Notes: generated from the letters alone by a model not told the origin. A stretch of DNA of 33,535 bases from Acidimicrobiaceae bacterium (GCA_947455165.1 CANGMP010000014.1:1-33535), one strand, 5' to 3'. Positions 18,114 to 26,667 are shown, counted from the stretch's first letter. A program made the numbers and translations.

Positions 18114-18544
18114 GCGACAACCGAGCATGGAAGGGACTGCTCGATACCTCAACGGTCATTTTGCTGCCCAGAATTGCATCACCCGACTTCTTACCGGAAG
18201 TACCCCAGATTTCCGCGATCACTCTGGCGGAACTATCAGTAGGACCGCTAGCGACAGACGATCCGCAAATTCAAGCAGCGCGCCTCGCCCACCTACAGCA
18301 AGCCGAAGCCGACTTCGAACCACTGCCGTTTGATGCCGCAGCTGCTCGAGCCTTTGGACGCGTCGCAGCGTCACTGCGTCAACGAGGAAAAAAGCCAGCC
18401 GTTCGTGCTTATGACGCACTCATTGCGGCAACCGCAATTGGTAACGGGATTCCGCTCTATACGTGCAACCCGAAGGACTTTGAAGGCATCGACAATCTAA
18501 ACGTTGTCGCAGTACCTCATCCAGACCACCGAGGCATTTCATAA
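18110..18544 (+). CDS. PIN-domain ribonuclease toxin (VapC family)
   Basis: VapC toxins are magnesium-dependent RNases that often cut tRNA or 23S rRNA. The 144-residue product shows the acidic PIN residues: D12 in LLDTS, E41 in LAELSVG, D102 in AYDALIAATA and D123 in TCNPKDF. It is coupled to the antitoxin by ATGA overlap. The stop codon lies one base from the CCA end of the convergent tRNA-Leu, so the pair has been placed tightly against a tRNA gene. The RNA target cannot be deduced. Confidence 0.9.
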   Translation: MSDNRAWKGLLDTSTVILLPRIASPDFLPEVPQISAITLAELSVGPLATDDPQIQAARLAHLQQAEADFEPLPFDAAAARAFGRVAASLRQRGKKPAVRAYDALIAATAIGNGIPLYTCNPKDFEGIDNLNVVAVPHPDHRGIS

Positions 18545-18545
18545 C

Positions 18546-18631
18546 TGGTGGGCGAGGCGGGACTTGAACCCGCACAACCTTTCGATTACTGGCACCTGAA
18601 GCCAGCGCGTCTGCCATTTCGCCACTCGCCC
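18546..18631 (-). tRNA. tRNA-Leu (anticodon CAG), CCA encoded
   Basis: On the minus strand GGGCGAG pairs with CTCGCCC in the acceptor stem, followed by A and CCA. The anticodon loop TTCAGGT between CTGGC and GCCAG gives anticodon CAG. The long variable arm marks a class II tRNA. As I recall, a tRNA-Leu also sits beside and divergent from fhaA in Mycobacterium, so the gene is probably ancestral here and the TA pair is the newcomer. Confidence 0.96.
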
Positions 18632-18719
18632 GAATGGACTTCTTACTTTAGTTGCAATTGGCCGGGGCCAAAATTGCCGGCACGATTTCCCCCTATTTCA
18701 CCGGTACTCTGTACTGCGT

Positions 18720-19367
18720 ATGGCACTGAAGAACGTAGAGAGTCGGCTCGAGCGATTGTTTGATCGCACGCTTTCCAAGGGCCTCAAGTCCTACGTCCAG
18801 CCCATCGAAATCGCCCAGCGAATTGCTCGAGAGCTCGACCTCGCGGCCCGAATGGGTCCCCGCAGCACCGTGGCTCCAAACGAGATCAGGGTCTATCTCT
18901 CTTCCGAAGACACTCCGCGCTTTAGCGGATTTGAGCAGGCCACCATTGACGAACTGGCGGCCTCGGCTCGCGAACACGCCCTCCAGGAGGGCTATGACTT
19001 CGTTGGTCCGCTTTCGGTACAGATTTTCGAAGACGCTTCGTTGACACTCGGCCAGGTCGGTATTCGAGTCAACTTCGTCACTGGTCGCGCCCAACCCCGC
19101 CTGGTTTCGTCCACGGGCACGAGCTATCCCCTCACCGAGGCGGCCCAGCTCATCGGCCGGACCTCCGAGTGTGCCATCGTGGTGGCCGACTCCAACGTGT
19201 CGCGCCGTCACGCCGAGGTTTGGCTTACGCCCGACGGTGTAGCCATACGCGACCTTGGTTCGACGAACGGAACGATTGTCAACGGCCAGCGCATCGAGGC
19301 TGTCCTGCTTTCGCCACACGACGACATCGTGATTGGCAATCAGTCGTTCCGAATCGAAATGGCCTGA
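18720..19367 (+). CDS. fhaA: FhaA-type protein: DUF3662 plus FHA domain
   Basis: FhaA proteins bind phosphothreonine through a C-terminal FHA domain and connect Ser/Thr kinases with cell-wall synthesis. The 215-residue product begins with the DUF3662 domain (about 1-115, MALKNVESRLERLFDRTLSK), then a short linker and an FHA domain (about 130-213) with GRTSECAIVV, SNVSRRHAEV and DLGSTNGTIVNG. It is shorter than mycobacterial FhaA, which has a long proline/glutamine-rich linker. It opens the fhaA-fhaB-pstP-pbpA-pknB cluster and diverges from tRNA-Leu. Confidence 0.92.
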   Translation: MALKNVESRLERLFDRTLSKGLKSYVQPIEIAQRIARELDLAARMGPRSTVAPNEIRVYLSSEDTPRFSGFEQATIDELAASAREHALQEGYDFVGPLSVQIFEDASLTLGQVGIRVNFVTGRAQPRLVSSTGTSYPLTEAAQLIGRTSECAIVVADSNVSRRHAEVWLTPDGVAIRDLGSTNGTIVNGQRIEAVLLSPHDDIVIGNQSFRIEMA

Positions 19368-19368
19368 C

Positions 19369-19812
19369 TTGCTAATCGCCTCGTCGTCTTACGCCACCAT
19401 TATTCGGCCGCTCCAGGTCCTGGTGCTCCTCGGCATCGTGCTCTTCTTTGCCCGGGTGCTCAACGTGGCCACTCGAGAGATGCGTCCGGTCAAGGAGAAC
19501 GAAGGCCGCCGCGGCCGCCGTCGATCTCTGGCCCTTTCATTCATGGAGCCCGAAGCTCAGGCCGGCGAACGTATCGAAGTAAGCAATCCCGTCGTGCTTG
19601 GTCGGGGTGCTCCAAGCGACATCATCCTCGACGACACATTTCTCTCGACCCAACACGCCCGCTTCTCGGTTGACGAGGGTGACCTCTTCATTGAGGACAT
19701 GGGTTCTCGCAACGGCTCGTACGTAAACGCCGAGCCGGTCATTCACCGCACCCAGTTGTTGAAGGGTGACGTGATTCAGATCGGCAACGTCATTCTCGAG
19801 GTCGTTCGATGA
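19369..19812 (+). CDS. fhaB: FhaB/FipA-type membrane protein with FHA domain
   Basis: This protein has one N-terminal membrane helix (about 12-30 from the chosen start, RPLQVLVLLGIVLFFARVL), a basic stretch and a C-terminal FHA domain with VLGRG, DTFLSTQHARF and DMGSRNGSYVN. FhaB proteins recruit phosphorylated division and cell-wall partners. I chose TTG at 19369, one base after the fhaA stop (147 residues). No ATG exists in frame before the helix, and the frame is open upstream into fhaA. The end overlaps pstP by ATGA. Confidence 0.85.
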   Translation: MLIASSSYATIIRPLQVLVLLGIVLFFARVLNVATREMRPVKENEGRRGRRRSLALSFMEPEAQAGERIEVSNPVVLGRGAPSDIILDDTFLSTQHARFSVDEGDLFIEDMGSRNGSYVNAEPVIHRTQLLKGDVIQIGNVILEVVR

Positions 19813-20981
19813 CCACATGGCGCGCCGCTTCGGCGACCAACGTGGGTCTGGTTCGCGAAGCGAACGAAGACGCCCTGCTCGTGACGCCCACCATGGCCAT
19901 CGTGGCCGACGGCATGGGTGGACACGCCGCCGGTGAAGTGGCGTCGGAACTGGCCGTCTCGGTCTTCGCCCGTCTGCTCGTCGAGCAACCGTCGCTGGCT
20001 CGACTGAACGAAGGCCTCTTAGAAGCCAACGCCGCGATTCTCGCCGACGCGCAGGCCCACCCCGATCGCACCGGAATGGGCACCACGCTGACGGCCGTGA
20101 TGGGAGTCGAGTACGACACGGGTACGGCCCTGGCGTGGGTCAACATTGGTGACTCGCGTCTCTACCAACTCCGTGACGGGGCCATCAAGCAGATCACCGA
20201 CGATCACAGCGTGGCCGAGGAGTGGGTTCGCCAAGGGCGCCTCTCCAAGGAAGAAGCGGCCGTTCACCCCCGTCGACACCAGCTCACTCGTGTGTTGGGT
20301 ATGGAAGAAGCCAAAGATGGCGACACCGGCCTGCTCTCGGTTCAAGTTGGTGACCGCCTACTGCTCTGCAGCGATGGACTTTCGAATGAAGTAAGTGACG
20401 CCGAGCTGGCCGAGCTGGCTTCGGCCCCCCACGGTCTCGAGCAGGCCGTTGACGCGCTCGTGGCGCGCGCGCTCGCCAACGGTGGCCACGACAACATCAC
20501 TGTTGTTGTGCTGGAAGTCGAGTCAGTCTCCATTGAGGTGCCCGAGCAGTTTCGGGCCGAGGCGCCGTTATCGCGTGCGTCCTTCGCCCCGGCATCGGGC
20601 CCCAGCCAAGCGGCGCCAGTCGTCCGCCGCTCGCAGCGCCGCCGGCCCTGGTGGATGACGTGGCGCTCGGGAGCGTTCCTCGCGACACTCGGTGGTCTCG
20701 TTGCCGGTGTCTTCATGGTGCTGAGCTGGTACGCCCACTCGGCCTTCTACTTGGCTGACTACCAAGGTTCGGTAACTGTGTACCAAGGTCAACCGCACGG
20801 TTTTCTTTGGTATGAACCCAAGGTCGCACTCCAGACCGTCTTTAAGAGCAGCGAACTGTTGCCGGGCGACGCCACGCGTCTGAAGAACTACATCAGCGAG
20901 CCGTCACTCGCGGCCGCCATTCGACACGCCAGCAACATGCACACGTCGTGGGTCGTCTCAAGTCCCACCCCGGCCCAGTAG
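19809..20981 (+). CDS. PP2C-family Ser/Thr phosphatase (PstP-like)
   Basis: PstP removes phosphates placed by PknA/PknB-type kinases. The 390-residue product has the metal-binding and catalytic motifs EANEDA (E20/D21), VADGMGGHAAGE (D34/G35), GDSRLYQLRDG, CSDGLSNEV and GGHDNITVVV. A membrane helix at about 287-306 follows the catalytic domain, and an extracellular tail of about 85 residues contains YQGSVTVYQGQPHG and FLWYEP. It overlaps fhaB by four bases. The next gene begins 6 bases after its stop, so no rodA lies between them. Confidence 0.94.
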   Translation: MTTWRAASATNVGLVREANEDALLVTPTMAIVADGMGGHAAGEVASELAVSVFARLLVEQPSLARLNEGLLEANAAILADAQAHPDRTGMGTTLTAVMGVEYDTGTALAWVNIGDSRLYQLRDGAIKQITDDHSVAEEWVRQGRLSKEEAAVHPRRHQLTRVLGMEEAKDGDTGLLSVQVGDRLLLCSDGLSNEVSDAELAELASAPHGLEQAVDALVARALANGGHDNITVVVLEVESVSIEVPEQFRAEAPLSRASFAPASGPSQAAPVVRRSQRRRPWWMTWRSGAFLATLGGLVAGVFMVLSWYAHSAFYLADYQGSVTVYQGQPHGFLWYEPKVALQTVFKSSELLPGDATRLKNYISEPSLAAAIRHASNMHTSWVVSSPTPAQ

Positions 20982-20987
20982 TTACCC

Positions 20988-22487
20988 GTGACGCGACGCC
21001 TCGGCATCCTCGGTCTTGTTATCGGCATCCTCTTTGCGATCCTCGTCGGTCAGTCGGCCTACATTCAGTTTTTTCGCGCCGGCGCACTCAATACGTCGTC
21101 GCTCAACCAGCGGGTCTCGCACGCCGGGTTGACCTACGCCCGTGGCGACATCGTGGCGGCCGACGGAACGGTGTTGGCAACGTCGGTTCCCGACACGACC
21201 GGTGTCTACCCCTGGCGCCGTGAGTATCCACTGGGTTCGTTGACCTCGGGCGTCGTTGGCTTCTCCTCGTCGATCTACGGAACGTGGGCGCTCGAGTACT
21301 ACTACAACGCCGAGTTGACCTCGCACCCCCAGCCCCCGAAGTCTCTGTCGCAGGTGATTGCCCCCGAAAGCTCGCCCGACACGGTGACCTTGACCCTGCA
21401 GCCAGCGCTTCAGCGGGTAGCGCAAAAGGCTCTGGCCGGTCGGGCCGGTGCGGTCGTGGCGCTTAACCCCAAGACCGGCGCCGTACTGGCGATGTACTCA
21501 AATCCCAACTACGACCCGAAGCCGCTGACCTCAAATGACGCCAACGTGGCCATGGCGGCGTGGAAGCGCTACGTGAAGAAGGACGATCACGGGTTTGCCC
21601 CGTTGGGACTCATGGCGACTCAGGAGACCTTTGCGCCGGGCTCAACGTTCAAGGTGATGACCATGGCCGCCGCCACGGTTAGTCGTCCTGATCTCATGGT
21701 CAAGAAGTATCCAATGAAGGCCTTTACGACCTTGCCCCAGTCAAACCTCTTGCTGTGGAACTCCGGCCACACGCCGTGTGGTGGCACGCCGGCCGAAATG
21801 TTGCCGGGTTCGTGCGACCCCGGATTCGGTCTCTTGGGCCTCGACCTTGGTGGCGACGCACTGGCTTCGCTCGCCAACTCATTCGGTTTCAACCAGATTC
21901 CCCCAATCGACCTGCCGGGTGTCGTGAGTTCGTACTTCCCTGACGCCACGACCTTCCCGACCGACCAGCCCGGACTCGCCTACTCGGCCATTGGCCAAAA
22001 GGATGTACGGGCGACGGCTCTCCAAAATGCGCTCGACGCAGCCGGAATTGCCAATGGCGGCACCGTCATGACACCCCATCTCATGTCCCAGATCACCCGG
22101 TCCGATGGCTCAATTGTGACTCGCTACAAGATCCACGAGTGGCTCCACCCCATGACCTCGGTGCAGGCCCAGCAGCTGATTTCGCCAATGGTCAACGTGG
22201 CTCGATTCGGTACGGCAGCCGGCGTCTTTCGCGCCGCTGATCAAGTGGCCGCCAAGACCGGTACCGCGCAGACCGGTAACTCGGCCGAGAATACGCATGA
22301 CTGGATGATCGCCTTCGCCCCGGCCAACAACCCGGTGGTGGCCGTGGCCGTGGTGGTTCCCTTTCAGGCCAAGTCCGACACTGGAGCGGCGGTGGCCGGT
22401 CCGATTATGCGCTGCGTGATTCAAGGCGCGTTAGCACTCGCAAAGGGGCTCCCGGCTTCGGGAACTTCCTCCACCTGTCCGTCATAA
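20988..22487 (+). CDS. pbpA: Class B penicillin-binding protein (PbpA/FtsI-like transpeptidase)
   Basis: This enzyme should cross-link peptidoglycan outside the membrane. The 499-residue product has one N-terminal membrane anchor (about 4-27), a small dimerisation-type region with LTYARGDIVAADGTVLA and a transpeptidase domain with PGSTFKVMT (S219, K222), SCD (275-277) and KTG (423-425). The second motif is SxD where SxN is usual in this family. GTG 20988 is the chosen start. It lies in the kinase/phosphatase cluster; its usual SEDS glycosyltransferase partner (RodA/FtsW) is not adjacent. Confidence 0.93.
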   Translation: MTRRLGILGLVIGILFAILVGQSAYIQFFRAGALNTSSLNQRVSHAGLTYARGDIVAADGTVLATSVPDTTGVYPWRREYPLGSLTSGVVGFSSSIYGTWALEYYYNAELTSHPQPPKSLSQVIAPESSPDTVTLTLQPALQRVAQKALAGRAGAVVALNPKTGAVLAMYSNPNYDPKPLTSNDANVAMAAWKRYVKKDDHGFAPLGLMATQETFAPGSTFKVMTMAAATVSRPDLMVKKYPMKAFTTLPQSNLLLWNSGHTPCGGTPAEMLPGSCDPGFGLLGLDLGGDALASLANSFGFNQIPPIDLPGVVSSYFPDATTFPTDQPGLAYSAIGQKDVRATALQNALDAAGIANGGTVMTPHLMSQITRSDGSIVTRYKIHEWLHPMTSVQAQQLISPMVNVARFGTAAGVFRAADQVAAKTGTAQTGNSAENTHDWMIAFAPANNPVVAVAVVVPFQAKSDTGAAVAGPIMRCVIQGALALAKGLPASGTSSTCPS

Positions 22488-22521
22488 TTAATCAAAATAA
22501 AGGCGTAGGCTAAAAGCACTT

Positions 22522-24417
22522 ATGGAGCCAGTAACTGAGCAGCACGTGTACAAGGGTCGCTACCGCGTAACCCATCTCATCGCCCGAGGCGGCATGGCCC
22601 AAGTATTCCGTGCGACTGACCTCATGCTCAACCGCCCGGTCGCACTCAAGGTTCTCTATCCCGAACTCAGCATCGACCAGAACTTCGTCGAGCGATTCCG
22701 CCGAGAGGCTCAGGCCGCGGCCAACCTTTCGCACCCCAACATCGTTCCGGTTTTTGACTGGGGCGAGGAAGACAACACGTACTTCATTGTCATGGAGCTG
22801 GTCGAGGGTACGTCACTCGCCGGACTCTTGCGCGAACAGCGCACGATGTCTCCGGCCCGCGCGGCCTCAATCACCGCGCAAGTAGCCGCGGCGTTGGCCT
22901 TCGCTCACCGCGCCGGTGTTGTGCACCGTGACGTGAAGCCCGGAAACATTTTGATCACCGACGACAACATCGTGAAGGTGACGGACTTCGGAATTGCTCA
23001 AGCCATCTCCACCGAAGACCACTTGACTGCGGCCGGTTCGGTCATGGGAACCGCGACGTACTTCTCACCGGAGCAGGCTGAAGGCTCACTGGTCGATGGC
23101 CGCAGCGATGTCTACTCCCTCGGCGTGGTGCTCTTCGAACTCTTGGCCGGTCGACCACCGTTCGTTGGTGACTCACCGGTGGCCGTGGCCGGTATGCACG
23201 TGCGCGACAGCGCTCCGTCGCCTCGCCAATTCAACCCCGGTATTCCGTCAGACCTCGAAGCCGTGACCATGATGGCGCTGGCGAAGAATCCCGGCCAGCG
23301 CTATCAAACAGCTGAAGAGATGCGTTCGGATCTACTCCGCTTCTCCGAGGGTCGTCCCGTCCAGGCGGCTCAGAGCCGCGGTGGCGCCTTCGCCGGAAGC
23401 GACGCGACCCAGGCCGTGTCGGTGATTGCCGGTGAGCGAACCCAGGCCGTGCCGATTCAGGCTGGTCCACGTACCGACATTGTTCGCCGTCGTAAGTCCA
23501 ACACCCCGCTCGTCGCGGTGAGCACGGCACTCGCCGTCCTTCTCGTCGCCGTCGTGGGCTACTTCTTCTTGTCTGGCGGTTCGAGCGGGACGATGCCGAA
23601 CGTGGTGGGTTCCTCAATCACTGACGCCACGGCCACCATCACCGCCCAGGGCCTCGTTGTTGGCGCCACCCAGCAAGTCCAGTCGAACAAGCCGGCCGGA
23701 ACAGTGATTTCGACCGAGCCCAAGGCCGGAGCCAAGGTGACCAAGGGTCAGTCGGTGACGATCCGAGTCAGCCTCGGTATTTCGACCCAACCAGTGACGA
23801 TCCCCGACGTGACCAAACTCAGCTTGAGTGACGCCGAGAGCCAGCTCAACGATGCCGGTCTGACCTACAAGGTTGCCTTTACGTCAACGGCTCCCGATGG
23901 CGCGAGCCCCAACACCGTGCTCTCGCAGACTCCGGCTGGTGGCACTCAGGGTCGCACCGGTGATGAAGTCACAATCACCGTGTTGGCCCCCGGGTCGAGT
24001 TACCCCGTTCCCAATCTGACCAACAAGTCGCTGGCCGACGCCGCCGTATTGCTCGGCCAAGCCGGCTTGACGTTGGCTTCGACCCAGGGTGACGAGTGCA
24101 GCAACACGATCGACCAAGGTCTCGTCGTTGCCTCCGAACCAGCCTTCGGTCAACCGGTTACTTCGGGTACGGCTATCAAGTTGATTCTCTCCAGTGGTTA
24201 CTGCTCGGTCGTCGTGCCTAATGTTGTCGGCTTCTCGAAGGCGGCGGCGACAACGTCAATGCAGAACCAGGGACTGGTTGTCTCGGTGACCACGCTGTCG
24301 CTTGCCGATTCGAACTGCGACGGCAAGGCCGGTGAAGTCATCCGCCAGGACATCCAGCCCGGAGCATCGACGCTGTATGGTTCAGCAATCACGCTGACCT
24401 ACTGCCCGCCGTCTTAA
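22522..24417 (+). CDS. pknB: Transmembrane Ser/Thr protein kinase with PASTA repeats (PknB-like)
   Basis: PknB-type kinases sense muropeptides or lipid II through extracellular PASTA domains and phosphorylate division and cell-wall proteins. The 631-residue product has a kinase domain (about 14-280) with the glycine loop ARGGMAQVF, K43, the catalytic HRDVKPGN (135-142) and DFG (155-157), a membrane helix (about 328-350) and four PASTA repeats (about 355-631). The last two carry cysteine residues that could form disulfides. No second kinase (pknA) is adjacent. The stop TAA overlaps the pabA stop on the other strand (TTAA). Confidence 0.96.
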   Translation: MEPVTEQHVYKGRYRVTHLIARGGMAQVFRATDLMLNRPVALKVLYPELSIDQNFVERFRREAQAAANLSHPNIVPVFDWGEEDNTYFIVMELVEGTSLAGLLREQRTMSPARAASITAQVAAALAFAHRAGVVHRDVKPGNILITDDNIVKVTDFGIAQAISTEDHLTAAGSVMGTATYFSPEQAEGSLVDGRSDVYSLGVVLFELLAGRPPFVGDSPVAVAGMHVRDSAPSPRQFNPGIPSDLEAVTMMALAKNPGQRYQTAEEMRSDLLRFSEGRPVQAAQSRGGAFAGSDATQAVSVIAGERTQAVPIQAGPRTDIVRRRKSNTPLVAVSTALAVLLVAVVGYFFLSGGSSGTMPNVVGSSITDATATITAQGLVVGATQQVQSNKPAGTVISTEPKAGAKVTKGQSVTIRVSLGISTQPVTIPDVTKLSLSDAESQLNDAGLTYKVAFTSTAPDGASPNTVLSQTPAGGTQGRTGDEVTITVLAPGSSYPVPNLTNKSLADAAVLLGQAGLTLASTQGDECSNTIDQGLVVASEPAFGQPVTSGTAIKLILSSGYCSVVVPNVVGFSKAAATTSMQNQGLVVSVTTLSLADSNCDGKAGEVIRQDIQPGASTLYGSAITLTYCPPS

Positions 24418-24986
24418 GCGAGACGGTTCAAGAAGTTCTGAAGCATGGCGAGCCCATCTCGGGTGAGCACGCTTTCGGGGTGAAACTGAACACCCTCAAT
24501 CTCCTTGGCGCGGTGACGCACACCCATAATGATGTCGTCGGTCCACGCCGTCACGACGAGCTCGCTCGGCAGTGTGCTGGGGTCAATGACGAGGGAATGG
24601 TAACGCGTAGCGATAAGTGGTGAGGGGAGACCGGCGAAGACACCGGCGCCCTCGTGGGTGACTTCGCTCACCTTGCCGTGCATGATGGAGGGTGCTCGAA
24701 CGACGTGGCCACCAAAGACGTGGCCGATGGCTTGGTGGCCGAGACAGACCCCAAAGATCGGCAATTCACCACCGAGTTCGCGAAGAATGTCGCACGTGAT
24801 GCCGGCGTTTTCGGGGCGACCCGGACCGGGGCTGAGGACGATGCCGTCGGGCTTGAGTTCGCGAATGTCAGCCACGCTCAATGCGTCGTTTCGACGCACT
24901 TCGAGGGTGGCGCCAAGTTCGCCCATCTCTTGCACCAAGTTCCACGTAAAGGAGTCGTAGTTGTCAATGACGAGGACGTCGGCCAT
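24414..24986 (-). CDS. Type 1 glutamine amidotransferase of anthranilate/aminodeoxychorismate synthase (PabA/TrpG)
   Basis: This subunit hydrolyses glutamine and feeds ammonia to TrpE or PabB for tryptophan or folate synthesis. The 190-residue product begins DVLVIDNYDSFTWNLVQ and has the triad C81 (GVCLGHQ), H169 and E171 (GVQFHPES), plus LSPGPGRPEN. No synthase partner is next to it, so it may serve both pathways. Its convergent end overlaps pknB by the four bases TTAA. In mycobacteria a trpG-like gene lies in the same place near pknB. Confidence 0.93.
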   Translation of the reverse strand: MADVLVIDNYDSFTWNLVQEMGELGATLEVRRNDALSVADIRELKPDGIVLSPGPGRPENAGITCDILRELGGELPIFGVCLGHQAIGHVFGGHVVRAPSIMHGKVSEVTHEGAGVFAGLPSPLIATRYHSLVIDPSTLPSELVVTAWTDDIIMGVRHRAKEIEGVQFHPESVLTRDGLAMLQNFLNRLA

Positions 24987-25047
24987 AGTGGGGCAAGGTT
25001 ACCGTTCCGGCGCTCAGAAAGAAAAGGGCTTGGTATTGTTTGGCATT

Positions 25048-25356
25048 ATGTCCCTACTTAAGCGTCGTCCTAAGACTGAAACAACATCGGCCAAGCCGGT
25101 TCGTCACGACGGAAGTCGTACCGGACGGTACGTCTCACCAGTGGAGTCGGGCCGCGTAACGCCGAAGACCGCCAAGGAGAGCGACCCGAGCCCGAGCTGG
25201 TACGGGCCCATGATTTTGGCCCTGCTCATCCTCGGCGTCTTGCTCATCACCCTCAACTACTTGGCCGTGCTCCCGGGCTCCGTTTCACCCTGGTACTTGG
25301 TCGTGGGCCTCGGATTTATCTTCGGTGGCTTCACCTTCGCGACCCGATACAAATAG
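25048..25356 (+). CDS. crgA: Cell division protein CrgA
   Basis: CrgA is a small two-helix membrane protein of actinobacterial septum formation that interacts with FtsZ, FtsQ and penicillin-binding proteins. The 102-residue product has a basic N-terminal cytoplasmic part, then PSPSWYGPMILALLILGVLL (first helix) and SPWYLVVGLGFIFGGFTFAT with a final RYK, matching the family pattern. I chose ATG 25048; TATTGT at 25034-25039 could be its -10 with a near-leaderless start. It diverges from pabA and is followed by a strong terminator. Confidence 0.88.
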   Translation: MSLLKRRPKTETTSAKPVRHDGSRTGRYVSPVESGRVTPKTAKESDPSPSWYGPMILALLILGVLLITLNYLAVLPGSVSPWYLVVGLGFIFGGFTFATRYK

Positions 25357-25368
25357 TTCGCAGAGACG

Positions 25369-25406
25369 AAAAAAAGGGCCTCGCGGGTAACCGCGAGGCC
25401 CTTTTT
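25369..25406. terminator. Bidirectional intrinsic terminator between crgA and the thiolase gene
   Basis: GGGCCTCGCGG (25376-25386) and its exact complement (25391-25401) form an 11-bp stem with loop GTAA. Seven A bases precede and TTTTT follows, so both convergent transcripts gain a U-tract. Confidence 0.95.
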
Positions 25407-25416
25407 CTTGGTCGTA

Positions 25417-26592
25417 CTAGACGCGCTCGATGATGGTGGCGTTGGCCAAGCCGCCGCCTTCGCACATCGTGATGAGGCCGTACTTGCCGTCAGTGCGCTC
25501 GAGCTCGTTGAGCAGCGTTGCGCAGAGCTTGGCACCCGAGGCACCCAGCGGGTGACCGAGGGCGATAGCGCCACCGTTGACGTTGACCTTCGAGAGGTCG
25601 GCGTTCAGTTCCTTCTGCCAGGCCAAGACGACCGAAGCGAAGGCTTCGTTGATCTCGACGAGGTCGATCTGGTCGAGCGTGAGGCCCGAGCGCTCGAGGA
25701 TCTTCTGCGTGGCGGGGATGGGGCCAGTCAACATGGTGACGGGGTCAACGCCGGCGAGGGCGAAGCTGTGGAACTTGGCACGGATGGTGTAGCCGAGTTC
25801 CTTGGCCTTCTCTTCGCTCATGATGAGCACAGCCGAAGCACCGTCGGTGATCTGCGACGCGTTACCGGCCGTGACCTTGCCGCCCTCCTTGAAGGCGGGC
25901 TTGAGCTTGGCGAGGCTCTCGACGCTCGAGTCGGGGCGAATGCCTTCGTCGGCCGTCATGATTTCGCCAGTGAAGTTGCCCTCGGCGTCCTTGAGCTGAA
26001 TCGGAATGATTTCGTTCTCGAAGCGGCCTTCGGCGGTGGCGCGAGCGGCACGCTGGTGGCTCTCGGCTGAGAAGGCGTCGAGGTCTTCGCGGGAGATGCC
26101 CCACTTGTCGGCGATCATTTCGGCACCAATGCCCTGACCCTGGAGTCCACCCTGGGGCTCGTAGCGGTCACGGACGCGAGGTCCGAAGGGGAAGCCCGAG
26201 TCCTTACCAATGGATGAACCCATGGCGACGGTCGACATGACCTCGATACCGGCGGCGATCACGACGTCGTAGGCACCGGACATAACGCCCTGGGCTGCGA
26301 AGTGCAAAGCCTGCTGCGACGAACCACACTGGCGGTCAATCGTGGTTGAGGGAACCGACTCGGGCCAACCGGCGGCGAGCACAGCGCTACGGCCGACATT
26401 GAATGCCTGGCCACCAACCTGAGAAACACAACCCATGATGACGTCGTCAACGAGGGCCGGGTCGAGGTTGTTGCGCTCGGCAATCGCCTTGAGGGCCTCG
26501 GACGCGAGGTCCACGGGGTGCCACGTACTTAACTTGCCGTTGCGCTTACCACCAGGGGTACGAACGGCGTCCACAATGACCGCAGTAGGCAT
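25417..26592 (-). CDS. Thiolase family acetyl-CoA acyltransferase (FadA-like)
   Basis: Thiolases cleave 3-ketoacyl-CoA with CoA, or condense acyl-CoAs. The 391-residue product has the nucleophile C89 in DRQCGSSQQA, the INEAFA motif, H347 in ALGHPLGASG and C377 in CEGGGLANA, so the active site is complete. The C-terminal GGGLANATIIERV resembles the group containing long-chain and steroid thiolases. AAGGA lies 5 bases before ATG 26592. The next gene rightwards is divergent and encodes a hotdog thioesterase. Exact chain length or steroid specificity cannot be read. Confidence 0.94.
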   Translation of the reverse strand: MPTAVIVDAVRTPGGKRNGKLSTWHPVDLASEALKAIAERNNLDPALVDDVIMGCVSQVGGQAFNVGRSAVLAAGWPESVPSTTIDRQCGSSQQALHFAAQGVMSGAYDVVIAAGIEVMSTVAMGSSIGKDSGFPFGPRVRDRYEPQGGLQGQGIGAEMIADKWGISREDLDAFSAESHQRAARATAEGRFENEIIPIQLKDAEGNFTGEIMTADEGIRPDSSVESLAKLKPAFKEGGKVTAGNASQITDGASAVLIMSEEKAKELGYTIRAKFHSFALAGVDPVTMLTGPIPATQKILERSGLTLDQIDLVEINEAFASVVLAWQKELNADLSKVNVNGGAIALGHPLGASGAKLCATLLNELERTDGKYGLITMCEGGGLANATIIERV

Positions 26593-26654
26593 GGGATTCC
26601 TTCTCTCTATGTGGCGTTAGTGCCAACTGCGAAATCCTAGCCATCGCGGGAAAC

Positions 26655-26660
26655 TATCGT
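26655..26660 (+). promoter_or_regulatory. -10 box of a probable leaderless thioesterase transcript
   Basis: TATCGT fits TAnnnT and ends 7 bases before the GTG start at 26668, leaving no room for a leader. Confidence 0.4.
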
Positions 26661-26667
26661 CACGAGG

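Noticed and set aside
17733-18631. Integrative element at tRNA-Leu with duplicated attachment sites
   Set aside because: I could not find a second copy of the tRNA 3' end upstream of the toxin-antitoxin pair, and there is no integrase gene.
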